Shown here one piece after another: positions 43,120-51,904 of a stretch of DNA of 64,000 bases. This stretch comes from Methyloversatilis thermotolerans. GTDB lineage: Bacteria; Pseudomonadota; Gammaproteobacteria; Burkholderiales; Rhodocyclaceae. Numbering within the stretch: position 1 is the stretch's first letter; each line of letters opens with the position of its first letter. Position numbers and translations under genes: made by a program. A model generated the notes under the pieces. The model was not told the DNA's origin. It did not search any database and saw only the letters and a list, made by a program, of their open reading frames with translations. The stretch is taken from the NCBI RefSeq assembly GCF_000372885.1, contig NZ_KB889967.1, forward strand, positions 4,032,060 to 4,096,059, written 5' to 3'.

Positions 43120-44423
43120 CCGGTGCGCTCCGTCAGGTTGCGGCCGCCTGTTTCACGCACGAAGAACATCGCGGTCACACCGCCGATGGCGGCCGCCAGC
43201 AGCACGCGCATGCCGTCCGTCATGGCGGCGGGCGTGGCATGCGCAATGGAGGGCGACTGCAGTTCGATGACCCAGCCGACCAGGGGCTGCAGCAGGGCGG
43301 CACCCAGGAAGCAGCCGGTATTGACCAGGCTGGTCGCCATGCCGGACAGCGCCGGCGGGTTCACCTCCTTCGCGCAGGCCCAGGTGAGCGAGAACGAAGA
43401 GGCCGAAATGCCGATCACCGCACATGCGGCATAGCTCGCCCACAGTGGCAGCGTCCCTCCGATCGCGAATGGCAGCCAACCCACCAGATAGAGCACACCG
43501 AACCCCAGCATGACAGGCTTGCGCCGCTGCAGCAGATCGGACAGGCGACCCACACCCAGGCAGGTGAACGCGAACATGACCAGAACAAGGGTCGTATGCT
43601 GCGCGGCGACAGCGCGCGGCAGCGCGTGCACGGTCATGAGATAGGGCACGCCCCACAGACCTGCGAAGGAAAACAGGGTGCCGGCAATGCCGGCATTCAC
43701 GAACAGGCCGGGCCAGCTTGCGCGGTTCGATGCCACGTGTTTCAGGCCAAGCTTCCAGTCGCCGACCGGCATGGGCGGATGTGCCGGTTTGCCGTCCAGT
43801 TCGCGCAGGGTCGGCAAGCCGGCATCCTCCGGTCGGTCGCGCACGCGCAGCCAGGTGAGCAGAGCGATCAGCATGGACAGCAGGCCAAGCGCCACGAATA
43901 CCGTGCGCCACGACACGTGGGCCACGATCCATGCCAGTGGCAAGGCCGCGCTCGCCGCGCCCATATTGCCGATGAACATGGTGATGCCATTGAGCGTCGC
44001 GAAGCGGTTTTCCGGAAACCAGGCGGCATTGATCTTGAGCAGGGCGATGAAGGGGAAGGACACGCCCAGCCCCACCAGCGTGCGACCGGCCAGCGCACCG
44101 CCCAGGCCGTCGGCCAGCGCGAACAGGATGGAACCGATGCCGGCGATCACGCCGCCGAGGGCGACGATGCGCCGCGGTCCCAGCGTGTCCGCCAGCACGC
44201 CGGTCGGGATCTGCATCACCATGTAGATCCAGAAATAGCTGGACGCCAGTATGCCCAGCGACGCGGGGCCGACCTGGAAATCGCGCGCCAGTTCGGCGGC
44301 GATGGCGGCGGGCGCGGTGCGGTGGAAGAAAGCCAGCACATAGGCGCCGGCGATCAGTCCGAAGGCGGTCCAGCGCAGGCGGATGAGCAGGCGGGTGTGT
44401 TCGGCGGAGAGCATCGTGAGCAT
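43116..44423 (-). CDS. MFS transporter
   Basis: A 435-residue major facilitator with twelve membrane helices. The first loop has GVLADTLGPRR near residue 76 and the mid-protein loop GRLSDLLQRRKP near 283. It resembles the organic anion branch of MFS, but the substrate is unknown. An ATG three codons downstream (44414) is an alternative start. It lies exactly 7 nt after a TAGAAT box, so it could be the true start of a leaderless transcript. Translationally coupled to the AEC carrier gene. Confidence 0.85.
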   Translation of the reverse strand: MLTMLSAEHTRLLIRLRWTAFGLIAGAYVLAFFHRTAPAAIAAELARDFQVGPASLGILASSYFWIYMVMQIPTGVLADTLGPRRIVALGGVIAGIGSILFALADGLGGALAGRTLVGLGVSFPFIALLKINAAWFPENRFATLNGITMFIGNMGAASAALPLAWIVAHVSWRTVFVALGLLSMLIALLTWLRVRDRPEDAGLPTLRELDGKPAHPPMPVGDWKLGLKHVASNRASWPGLFVNAGIAGTLFSFAGLWGVPYLMTVHALPRAVAAQHTTLVLVMFAFTCLGVGRLSDLLQRRKPVMLGFGVLYLVGWLPFAIGGTLPLWASYAACAVIGISASSFSLTWACAKEVNPPALSGMATSLVNTGCFLGAALLQPLVGWVIELQSPSIAHATPAAMTDGMRVLLAAAIGGVTAMFFVRETGGRNLTERTG

Positions 44424-44427
44424 TCTA

Positions 44428-44464
44428 GGGTCTGAAAAGACCCACGGCGCTTGCGCGCCGTGGG
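44428..44464 (-). terminator. terminator of the TRAP transporter operon with overlapping second hairpin
   Basis: A perfect 10-bp stem CCCACGGCGC with its complement (44441-44450, 44455-44464) and a four-base loop, read on the minus strand, runs into TCTTTTC, 23 nt after the dctM stop. A second stem, GGGTCT with AGACCC (44428-44433, 44438-44443), shares three bases with it, so the two cannot form fully at once. The MFS start lies directly behind. Confidence 0.82.
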
Positions 44465-44487
44465 TTCCTTCGTCTGTGCCGGTGCTG

Positions 44488-46485
44488 TCAGTTGTACAGA
44501 TAGTTCGGCAGCCACATGCCGATGCCGGGGAACAGATAGAGCAGGATGAGCGCGATCACCTGTATGCCCATGAAGGGCAGCATGCCGGCGAATATTTCAT
44601 TCAGCGTCACATGAGGCGGTGCCACGCCCTTCAGGTAGAAGGCCGACATCGCCACCGGCGGCGACAGGAAGGCGGTCTGCAGATTGATGGCCACCAGCAG
44701 GCCGAAGAACAGCGGATCGATGTTGAAGTGGGCGAGCAGCGGGATGAAGATGGGCATGAAGATGACGATGATTTCCGTCCACTCCAGCGGCCAGCCCAGC
44801 ACGAAGATGATGAACTGCGCAAGGATCATGAACTGTATCGGCGTCAGATCCATGGACAGCACGAACTTCTCCACCAGTTCCTGACCACCCAGCAGCGCGA
44901 AGGCGGCCGAGAAGATGGCGCTGCCGACGAACAGCCAGCACACCATGGCCGAGGTCTTGGCGGTCAGGAACACCGACTCCTTGACCACGCCGAAATTGAG
45001 CCGACCATAGGCTGCGGCCAGCAGGGCGCCGCCGAAGGCGCCGACCGCCGCCGCCTCGGTGGGCGTCGCCAGCCCGAACACGATGGTGCCCAGCACGGCC
45101 AGGATGAGCACGGCGAGCGGAAAGAAGGACGACAGCAGCATCTTGAATATTTCCAGCCGCTCGAAGCTCAGCAGCGCGTAGTAGCCCAGCAGCAGGGCGG
45201 CGCAGACGGCCACCGCGATCCAGAAGCCGGGCGGTGCCGGCCGTTCGGATGGCACCGCGGTGGCGGCGCCATCGGCGGCGGACGGTTCGCTCAGTGAGGG
45301 GGAGGGCTCATCCGGCGCCGTCGTGGCGCCCGGCGGCTCCGCCAGGTCCGTGCCGTCGGCAGGTGGCTCGGTCAGGCCTCCGTCGGACGACGGCGGTTCC
45401 TGCAGCCCGCCGTCGTCTGCGGGCGGCTCCTGCAATCCACTTTCTTCAGCCGCAGGCGGCTCGGCCAGTTCGCCCCCGGAATAGTCGCTGTCGAAGGATT
45501 GCAGACCGTCCGGCAGCGCGTCCTCCACCGCCGCCGGGCGCGTGAGATTGCCGTGTACCGCGACCAGCGCCAGCGCCACCGCGATCAGCGGGAGCAGGGT
45601 GACGAACAGTTGTCGCAGCAGAGTGCCGGCGCTGGTATCCGCGTTGCGCGGTCCTTTCAGCGCCGCGATCAGCGCGGGCAGGGCACGTCGGCCATGGTCG
45701 CGCGCAACGCGGGCGAGCGAGGGCGGCAGTTCGACCTGACGTTCCGCGTCCGGCAGGGGCGGTGCCGTGTCCGGTTTCAGCTTCGCCATCAGGATGACAT
45801 ACAGCATGTACAGCCCTGCCAGCATGAGCCCGGGGAAAAACGCACCGGCATACAGCTTCACCACCGATACGCCGGCCGTCGCGCCATACACGATGAGCAT
45901 GACCGAGGGCGGGATCAGGATGCCGAGGCAACCACCCGCCGTGATCACGCCGGCCGAAAGCCGCACGCTGTAGCCGGCGCGCAGCATGGCCGGCAATGCC
46001 AGCAGACCCATCAGCGTCACGACGGCACCGACGATGCCGGTGGCGGTCGCGAAAATGGCGCAGGTCACCAGCGTGGCCACCGCGAGCGAGCCGGGCAGGC
46101 GCGCCATGGCCAGATGCAGGCTCTTGAACAGCTTTTCGATCAGGTTTGCGCGCTCGACCAGATAGCCCATGAATACGAACAGCGGGATGGAAATGAGCAC
46201 GTCATTGGTCATGACCGAATAGGCGCGCTGCACCATCAGGTCCAGCGTCTGCTGGGTCGCCAGTTCGGCGTTCTGCATGCGATAGGCGAGCCACGCGAAG
46301 ATGACGCCCATGCCCATCAGCGTGAAGGCGGTCGGGAAGCCCAGCATGATGGCCACCACCACCAGCGCCAGCATGAGCAGGCCAAGGTGGCCGCCGGTCC
46401 AGTCCGACGGCGCCGGCATGAGGACGGCGGTGGCCGCGATGATGAGGGCCATCAGGCCGAAGCCGAAGCGCAGTTCCTTCCTCAT
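44488..46485 (-). CDS. dctM: TRAP transporter large permease (DctM-like) with long insert
   Basis: A 665-residue inner-membrane permease of a TRAP transporter, considerably longer than the usual 430. The N-terminal half has GFPTAFTLMGMGV near residue 49, IPLFVFMGYLVERA near 99 and LIPPSVMLIVYGA near 192. The C-terminal half has GLATPTEAAAVGAFG near 465 and AFLSPPVAMSAFYLKG near 600. Between them, about residues 313-417 form a hydrophilic insert with four or five EPP-containing repeats (338-385). This places it with the TRAP subgroup binding alpha-keto acids or chloroaromatic-type compounds, where large permeases are common. It overlaps dctQ by 4 nt. Confidence 0.88.
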   Translation of the reverse strand: MRKELRFGFGLMALIIAATAVLMPAPSDWTGGHLGLLMLALVVVAIMLGFPTAFTLMGMGVIFAWLAYRMQNAELATQQTLDLMVQRAYSVMTNDVLISIPLFVFMGYLVERANLIEKLFKSLHLAMARLPGSLAVATLVTCAIFATATGIVGAVVTLMGLLALPAMLRAGYSVRLSAGVITAGGCLGILIPPSVMLIVYGATAGVSVVKLYAGAFFPGLMLAGLYMLYVILMAKLKPDTAPPLPDAERQVELPPSLARVARDHGRRALPALIAALKGPRNADTSAGTLLRQLFVTLLPLIAVALALVAVHGNLTRPAAVEDALPDGLQSFDSDYSGGELAEPPAAEESGLQEPPADDGGLQEPPSSDGGLTEPPADGTDLAEPPGATTAPDEPSPSLSEPSAADGAATAVPSERPAPPGFWIAVAVCAALLLGYYALLSFERLEIFKMLLSSFFPLAVLILAVLGTIVFGLATPTEAAAVGAFGGALLAAAYGRLNFGVVKESVFLTAKTSAMVCWLFVGSAIFSAAFALLGGQELVEKFVLSMDLTPIQFMILAQFIIFVLGWPLEWTEIIVIFMPIFIPLLAHFNIDPLFFGLLVAINLQTAFLSPPVAMSAFYLKGVAPPHVTLNEIFAGMLPFMGIQVIALILLYLFPGIGMWLPNYLYN

Positions 46486-47081
46486 TTGGCGGCTCCCGCT
46501 TCACCTTCCGGCAGATCGGCGTGCACCATGTGGCGCAGCTTGTCGACATCGACTTCCTCGACGTCGTGTGTGCGCGACGGCCATTCACCGTCGCGCAGGC
46601 AGACGATGCAGCGCAGGATTTCCACCGCACCCTGCAGCAGCAGGGCTGCGCCGGCGAATGGAATGATGAACTTGAACGGATAGACCGGCGGGCCGTCGGA
46701 TGTCACCGACGAACGCTCCTGTATCGCCATCGATTCGGTGAAGAAGTGCCAGCCCGCCCAGCACAGCGCGACCACGCCGGGCACGAAGAACACGAAATAC
46801 AGGATGAGGTCCAGCGTGGCCTGTGTGCGTGGCCGGAAGAAACCGTACAGCACGTCGCCGCGCACATGGCCTGAGGTGGCCAGCGTGTAGGCGCCGGCCA
46901 TCATGAACAGTGTGCCGTACAGCATGTACGTCGCGTCGAACACCCAGGCATGCGGGCTGTTCAACACGTAGCGCGAAAACACCTCCCAGGTGATGAGCAG
47001 GGTCAGCGCGACGATGGTCCACGCGAAGGCGTGACCGATGAATGTGTTCAGGCGATCGACGCCGAGTAGGAATTTCTGCAT
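46482..47081 (-). CDS. dctQ: TRAP transporter small permease (DctQ-like)
   Basis: A 199-residue membrane protein with four helices. The first helix has WTIVALTLLITWEVFSRYVLNSPHAW, whose EVFSRYV is characteristic of DctQ. GHVRGDVLYG around residue 71 is also conserved. It joins the large permease to form the TRAP carrier. The hydrophilic C-terminal 40 residues are acidic. The gene overlaps dctM by 4 nt. Confidence 0.9.
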   Translation of the reverse strand: MQKFLLGVDRLNTFIGHAFAWTIVALTLLITWEVFSRYVLNSPHAWVFDATYMLYGTLFMMAGAYTLATSGHVRGDVLYGFFRPRTQATLDLILYFVFFVPGVVALCWAGWHFFTESMAIQERSSVTSDGPPVYPFKFIIPFAGAALLLQGAVEILRCIVCLRDGEWPSRTHDVEEVDVDKLRHMVHADLPEGEAGAAK

Positions 47082-47132
47082 GGCCGTGTGCGGGCGCGGG
47101 TGGTCGCCCGTTCTTCAGAGAGCGGATGGGAA

Positions 47133-47159
47133 ACCGGCGCCCCTTTTGGAGGCGCCGGT
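47133..47159 (-). terminator. hairpin between dctP and dctQ (partial terminator)
   Basis: A 9-bp stem ACCGGCGCC with its complement (47133-47141, 47151-47159) is followed on the minus strand by TTTCCC. It sits 18 nt after the dctP stop. Such hairpins between the binding-protein gene and the permease genes commonly lower permease expression relative to the binding protein. Confidence 0.6.
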
Positions 47160-47177
47160 CGGCGACGGGCTTCTGCT

Positions 47178-48305
47178 TCAGCCCTTCTTCGAGAAGAAGT
47201 GGTCGTAGGCCATCTTGAAATTGACCGTGGTGTCGTTCTGCCATTTGGCCGTGCGACGAGCGAAGGCGCGTTGCGATTCCAGCACCTTCCTGAACATCGG
47301 ATTCTCTTCGGCCTTCTTGGCGGAAACCTTGTCCCAGGCGGCGAGTTGCGCCTTCAGGATGGAGTCGGGCGTCTTGTAGAACTTCACGCCCTGCTTTTCC
47401 TGCATTTCCTGGTAGGCGGTGGAATAGCGGTCGATCGCCTTCCAGGACATTTCGGCGGATGCCGCCGGCACCGCGCTGTTGATGATGGCACGCAGGTCAG
47501 CGGGCAGCGCATCGAGACGCTTCTTGTTGAACAGGATTTCGAACTGTTCCGAGGCCTGGTGGAAGCTCTGCAGCATGCACACCTTGGATACGTCCGGGAA
47601 GCCGAGAACCTGGTCGGACGCGGCATTGTTGAATTCCGCCGCGTCGAGCAGCCCGCGGTCCATGGCTGGCACGATTTCGCCGCCGGGCAACGCATTCACC
47701 GATACGCCCAGATCGGTGAACACGTCGATGGACAGGCCGACCGTGCGGTATTTCAGGCCCTTCATGTCCTCTATCCGGGTGACCGGCTTCTTGAACCAGC
47801 CCAGCGGCTGGGTCGGCATCGGGCCGTACATGTAGGACACGACGTCCATGTTCAGGCTCTTGTAGATCTCGTCCAGCAGCGCCTTGCCGCCGCCGAATTC
47901 GTGCCACGCGAGCAGCATGTTCGCGTCCATGCCGAAAGCCGGGCCGGAGCCCCACAGCGCCAGCGCCGAGTTCTTGCCGTACCAGTAGGCGATCACACCG
48001 TGGCCGCCATCCAGCGTGCCCTTGTTCACCGCATCCAGCAGATCGAAAGCCTTCACCACCGAGCCGGCCGGCAGCACCTCGATCTTCAGCCGCCCGCCGG
48101 ACATGTCATTGACCAGCCTGGCGTAGTCCTGGGCGAATTCGTGGAAGATGTCCTTGGCCGGCCAGGTCGACTGGAAGCGAAGCGTGATCGGGGACTGTGC
48201 GACTGAAATGCTCGGGAACGCGACGGCTGCGGTACCGGCTGCAGTGCCGGCAGCCTTGGCCAGGAAACTGCGTCGGGCCGGCTGCATGTTCTTCTGTTCA
48301 GACAT
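47178..48305 (-). CDS. dctP: TRAP transporter substrate-binding protein (DctP-like)
   Basis: A 375-residue periplasmic binding protein. The N-terminus carries a twin-arginine signal (RRSFLAKAAG at about residue 11). The mature part is the DctP fold: TLRFQSTWPAK, a conserved GGGKALLDEIYKSLN, and PLGWFKKPV. The pattern AEFNNAASDQVLGFPDV near residue 220 resembles TakP-type proteins that bind 2-keto acids or lactate. An AGGAGG ribosome-binding site lies just upstream. The substrate is inferred, not shown. Confidence 0.9.
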   Translation of the reverse strand: MSEQKNMQPARRSFLAKAAGTAAGTAAVAFPSISVAQSPITLRFQSTWPAKDIFHEFAQDYARLVNDMSGGRLKIEVLPAGSVVKAFDLLDAVNKGTLDGGHGVIAYWYGKNSALALWGSGPAFGMDANMLLAWHEFGGGKALLDEIYKSLNMDVVSYMYGPMPTQPLGWFKKPVTRIEDMKGLKYRTVGLSIDVFTDLGVSVNALPGGEIVPAMDRGLLDAAEFNNAASDQVLGFPDVSKVCMLQSFHQASEQFEILFNKKRLDALPADLRAIINSAVPAASAEMSWKAIDRYSTAYQEMQEKQGVKFYKTPDSILKAQLAAWDKVSAKKAEENPMFRKVLESQRAFARRTAKWQNDTTVNFKMAYDHFFSKKG

Positions 48306-48667
48306 GGTTTTCCTCCTCGTGGTTGTGGTCGCGTCATGCGTGCGCCACCGCGGGCGGTAGTCCGCTCACGCACACACCTCGCGCGCGAGGATGCTAACCT
48401 CGACCGTCCGCGGCCACAAGGCGCGCTGCAACCAGGATCATGCGGCGACGTGCGCCCGCAGAAGGCCGTTTCCGCGATGCCGAGGGCGTCCCGATGGTGC
48501 TGTCCTCCGGCCTTTGGCCGCGCCGGGAACAGCCGCGGAAGACTGGTGAGGGAGGGGCGGGCCGGCGTGTCCGCGGTGGCGGACAGGAACGGGGCCGGCA
48601 CGCTGGAGGCCATATCGTTGCCTGCGCCGCCGCGCACGCGACACGGTGTTCTGTTTCCCGATGCGTC
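48306..48667 (-). other. 362-nt intergenic region upstream of dctP
   Basis: No gene was recognised. The part next to dctP holds the candidate promoter and palindrome listed separately. The remaining 250 nt, up to the end of the M48 protease gene, are high-GC with no intrinsic terminator. Confidence 0.55.
48377..48419 (-). promoter_or_regulatory. candidate sigma-70 promoter and operator for the TRAP operon
   Basis: On the minus strand, TTGTGG (48414-48419) and TAGCAT (48391-48396) are separated by 17 nt. Directly behind the -10 lies CCTCGCGCGCGAGG, a perfect 14-nt palindrome (48377-48390) covering the expected transcription start. The palindrome would suit a repressor site. Both are inferred from spacing and symmetry only. 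Confidence 0.4.
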
Positions 48668-50014
48668 CTATTTCTTGACCGCGCCCCAGGCCTGCAGGCG
48701 CTGGTAGGCGAATTGCGCCTGCGCATCCTTGTTGCCGCTGCGGATGTAGGCGGCGTAATGCTGGCTGGCGGCGCGCCGGTCCTGCATGGTTTCGTAAGCC
48801 ACGCCCTTCAGGAACAGCGTGGTCGGATTGCCGGGCAGCACCTTGTCGTAGGCATTGAATGCGGCCAGCGCTTCCGGGCCGCGGCCCAGGGCCAGTTTCG
48901 ATACACCGCGCTGGTACATGGCCTGCCCTTCGCCGGGGTAGATTTCGGACGCGCGCGCGAAATGCCGGTCGGCGTCGGCATATTGCTTCTGCGCCAGCAG
49001 GCACTTGCCCATCAGCACATTGCCGCAATAGTCGTCCGGCGCCAGCTTGAGCGATTGCGCGAAGCGCGATTCCGCTTCGTCGAGCGATTTCTTCGCCATC
49101 AGCGACTCGCCTTCCTGCTGCGCCTGGACGGCGGGTGCGATCCTGCGCAGCCGGGCCGTGTTGTCCATGTAGCGCTCGCGCTTGAGCTTGTTGCCGCGGA
49201 AGCTGCCGTAGGCGTCGGTCGCCTCGCGTTGCGCCGTGGCATAGCGTTCGTCCGACATCGGATGCGACGAGAACATGGTCTGCAGCATGCTGGGCTGGCT
49301 CTTGTTCTGGCTGCGCAGCATGTCCATCAGGTCCACCATGCCGTCCGGGTTGTAGCCGGCGCGCGTCATGTAATCCAGACCCAGTGCGTCGGCCTGCCTC
49401 TCGTCGGCGCGCGAATAGCCGGCCAGCAGGGCGCTGGCGCCGACCTGGCTGGCGATATTGGCCAGCGGGGCCGCGCCGCGATAGTCCGACATGGCGACCG
49501 CCACGTTCACCGCCATTGCGCCGGCCTGGGCGATCATGCCGCGTCCCGCCTGTTTCGCGCTGTGGCGCGCATTCACGTGGCCGGTTTCGTGGCCGAGCAG
49601 CGCCGCCAGTTCGTCCTCGCTGTCCAGTTCGAGCAGGATGCCGCGGGTACAGGCCATGCTGCCGCCGGGAAAGGTGTAGGCGTTGATGTAGTTCGCGTTC
49701 ACGACGCGCGCGCTGTACGGCACTTCCGGCCGGTGGGTGTTCTTCGCCAGCGACAGTTCGACGTCATTCACATAGCGGTTCAGTTCCGGATCCTGGATCG
49801 CGCCATAGTCGGCCGAGAACTGCTGCGGCGACTGCTTGCGGTCGAGTGCGATCTCGTCCTGTTCCGACAGCCCGACCAGCACCTGCTGGCCGGTGATGGG
49901 ATCGGTGGCGCAGCCGGACAGTTGCGGCAGGACCACGCCGGCGCCGGCGATGCCGGACAGCCACAGGAAGTCGCGGCGGCTCATTTCGCGGCGGAAGAAT
50001 CTATCGTGCGACAC
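48668..50014 (-). CDS. M48-family metalloprotease lipoprotein with TPR domain
   Basis: A 448-residue protein. I chose the GTG at 50014 for its AAGGAG ribosome-binding site six bases upstream; an ATG at 50041 would add nine residues. A twin-arginine signal (SRRDFLWLSG) ends in the lipobox LSGC (Cys35), so it should be a lipoprotein. The zinc site HETGH is at 142-146, with the third ligand Glu near 205 in DERQADALG. TPR-like helices occupy about residues 300-440. BepA-like proteases of this kind monitor outer-membrane protein assembly. It is followed by a long gap, then dctP. Confidence 0.9.
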   Translation of the reverse strand: MSHDRFFRREMSRRDFLWLSGIAGAGVVLPQLSGCATDPITGQQVLVGLSEQDEIALDRKQSPQQFSADYGAIQDPELNRYVNDVELSLAKNTHRPEVPYSARVVNANYINAYTFPGGSMACTRGILLELDSEDELAALLGHETGHVNARHSAKQAGRGMIAQAGAMAVNVAVAMSDYRGAAPLANIASQVGASALLAGYSRADERQADALGLDYMTRAGYNPDGMVDLMDMLRSQNKSQPSMLQTMFSSHPMSDERYATAQREATDAYGSFRGNKLKRERYMDNTARLRRIAPAVQAQQEGESLMAKKSLDEAESRFAQSLKLAPDDYCGNVLMGKCLLAQKQYADADRHFARASEIYPGEGQAMYQRGVSKLALGRGPEALAAFNAYDKVLPGNPTTLFLKGVAYETMQDRRAASQHYAAYIRSGNKDAQAQFAYQRLQAWGAVKK

Positions 50015-50159
50015 GGGGGGCTCCTTTTCGATCCGGGTCATCGTGCATTCAGCAACGACCGGATGGCCGGTTGCGCTGACCCGGAAAGATTCAAGACTGA
50101 AGCTTCAGGCGGCAAGGTTACGTTTCACGACACAGGACTCGCGCTGCGCCGGGTCAAGC

Positions 50160-51851
50160 TCAGGCCGGTTCCGCGTGCTCCACCATCAGTTGCACGCGGC
50201 GCACGCCCTGGTATTCGTTGATGTCCAGCCGGTAGGCGGCGGTCACCTCGCCGGGCAGTGGTTCGGCGCGGTTGAACCAGATGGCGTCGAAGGTCTGGCC
50301 GTCCTTGGCAAGCAGCAGTTTCAGATGCTTGTCCTTCAGCAGCCGCTGGTTGCGCACTTCGAAGCGATCCGCGAATACCGGCGGCGGGAAGCCCTGGCCC
50401 CAGGTTTCCGCCTCGATCAGGATGGCCGCCTGCAGGTTCATCAGCGACGCTTCGAGCGCGCCATCGGTTTCTATGGTGCGGGTGAGGGCGGAAGGTTCCA
50501 CCATGTCGGTCACCGCCTGTTCGAAGGCGGCCCGGAAGCGCTCGAAATCATGCTCGCGCAGCGTCAGCCCGGCCGCCATCGCGTGACCGCCGAAGCGGAT
50601 GAGCAGCCCCGGTTCGCGCTTGGATACCAGATCGAGCGCGTCGCGCAGGTGCAGGCCCGGTATCGAGCGGCCGGAGCCCTTGATTTCGCCCTCGTTGCCG
50701 CGCGCGAAGGCGATGGTCGGACGGTGCGCCCTTTCCTTGATGCGTGACGCGACGATGCCGATCACGCCCTGGTGCCACTCCGGATGGAACAAGGCCAGCG
50801 ATTTCGATTCCCCCACGTCCACCCCGGCGAGCTGGGCGGTCGCTTCCTCCTGCATGCCCTGTTCGATCTCGCGCCGCTCGCGGTTCATCGCGTCGAGCTG
50901 CTGGGCGAGGCCGAGCGCGCGCGCGAAGTCGTCGGTGATCAGGCATTCGATGCCGAGCGACATGTCGGACAGCCGGCCGGCGGCATTCAGTCGCGGGCCG
51001 ATGGCAAAGCCCAGGTCGAAGGCGCTGGCGTGCGCGTGATCGCGTCCCGCGGCGGCGAACAGCGCACGCAGGCCGGGCGTGAGCTTGCCCGAGCGGATGC
51101 GCTGCATGCCCTGGGTCACCAGCACGCGATTGTTGTGGTCGAGTTTCACGACGTCGGCCACCGTACCCAGAGCGACCAGATCGAGCAGCATGCCCAGATT
51201 GGGTTCATCGCGCCCGGCGAAGGCGCCGCGCCGGCGCAGTTCGGCACGCAAGGCCAGCATGACGTAGAACATGACGCCGCAACCGGCGATCGCCTTGCTC
51301 GGGAACTCGCAGCCGGGCTGGTTCGGGTTCACGATCACATCGGCCTGCGGCAGGTGTTCGCCCGGCAGATGGTGATCGGTCACCAGCACCGACATGCCCA
51401 GTTCGTTGGCGCGCGCCACACCTTCCACGCTGGCGATGCCATTGTCCACCGTGATGATGATGTCCGGTTCGGCATGCGCAGCCAGGTCGACGATTTCCGG
51501 CGTCAGCCCGTAACCGTACTCGAAGCGGTTGGGCACCAGATAGCTCACGTTGGCGCCCATGGCGCGCAGCGCGCGCATGCCCACCGCGCACGCGGTTGCG
51601 CCGTCGCAGTCGTAGTCGGCGACGATGAGCAGCCGCGCATCGGCTTCGATCGCATCGGCCAGCATCTGCGCCGCGTCGTGCGCGCCGGTGAGCAGATCGG
51701 GCGGCAGCAGGGCCTTCAGCGAATAGTCGATCTGGCTGCGGTCCTGCACGCCGCGCGAGGCATACAGACGTGCCAGCAGCGGATGCACGCCCTGCTGTTC
51801 GAGCAGGGCGTAGCTGCGTGGCGGGATGGGGCGGTTCAGGATGAGGGTCAC
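50160..51851 (-). CDS. recJ: single-stranded-DNA-specific exonuclease RecJ
   Basis: A 563-residue 5'-3' single-strand exonuclease of recombination and mismatch repair. DHH-family metal motifs are visible: VADYDCDGATA at 77-87 and TDHHLPGE at 158-165, with NPNQPGC soon after. The DHHA1 domain follows, with GRLNAAGR-like GPRLNAAGRLSDM near 285 and RFGGHAMAAG near 420, and the C-terminal OB-type domain completes it. The start is a GTG at 51851, 11 nt after the end of the upstream gene, with no clear ribosome-binding site; the intervening sequence is part of a heptamer repeat. Confidence 0.95.
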   Translation of the reverse strand: MTLILNRPIPPRSYALLEQQGVHPLLARLYASRGVQDRSQIDYSLKALLPPDLLTGAHDAAQMLADAIEADARLLIVADYDCDGATACAVGMRALRAMGANVSYLVPNRFEYGYGLTPEIVDLAAHAEPDIIITVDNGIASVEGVARANELGMSVLVTDHHLPGEHLPQADVIVNPNQPGCEFPSKAIAGCGVMFYVMLALRAELRRRGAFAGRDEPNLGMLLDLVALGTVADVVKLDHNNRVLVTQGMQRIRSGKLTPGLRALFAAAGRDHAHASAFDLGFAIGPRLNAAGRLSDMSLGIECLITDDFARALGLAQQLDAMNRERREIEQGMQEEATAQLAGVDVGESKSLALFHPEWHQGVIGIVASRIKERAHRPTIAFARGNEGEIKGSGRSIPGLHLRDALDLVSKREPGLLIRFGGHAMAAGLTLREHDFERFRAAFEQAVTDMVEPSALTRTIETDGALEASLMNLQAAILIEAETWGQGFPPPVFADRFEVRNQRLLKDKHLKLLLAKDGQTFDAIWFNRAEPLPGEVTAAYRLDINEYQGVRRVQLMVEHAEPA

Positions 51852-51859
51852 GATTCCGG

Positions 51860-51904
51860 GGGCTAGAGGCTGGAGGCCAGGGGCCAGGGGCCAGGGGCCA
51901 GGGG
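51860..51904. repeat. heptanucleotide tandem repeat at the recJ / RpfE-type junction
   Basis: About six 7-nt units. The first three are diverged (GGGCTAG, AGGCTGG, AGGCCAG), then three are exact (GGGCCAG). The array covers the last codons and the stop codon of the RpfE-type gene and reaches to 9 nt before the recJ start. The unit resembles the array at 59258. Confidence 0.85.
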
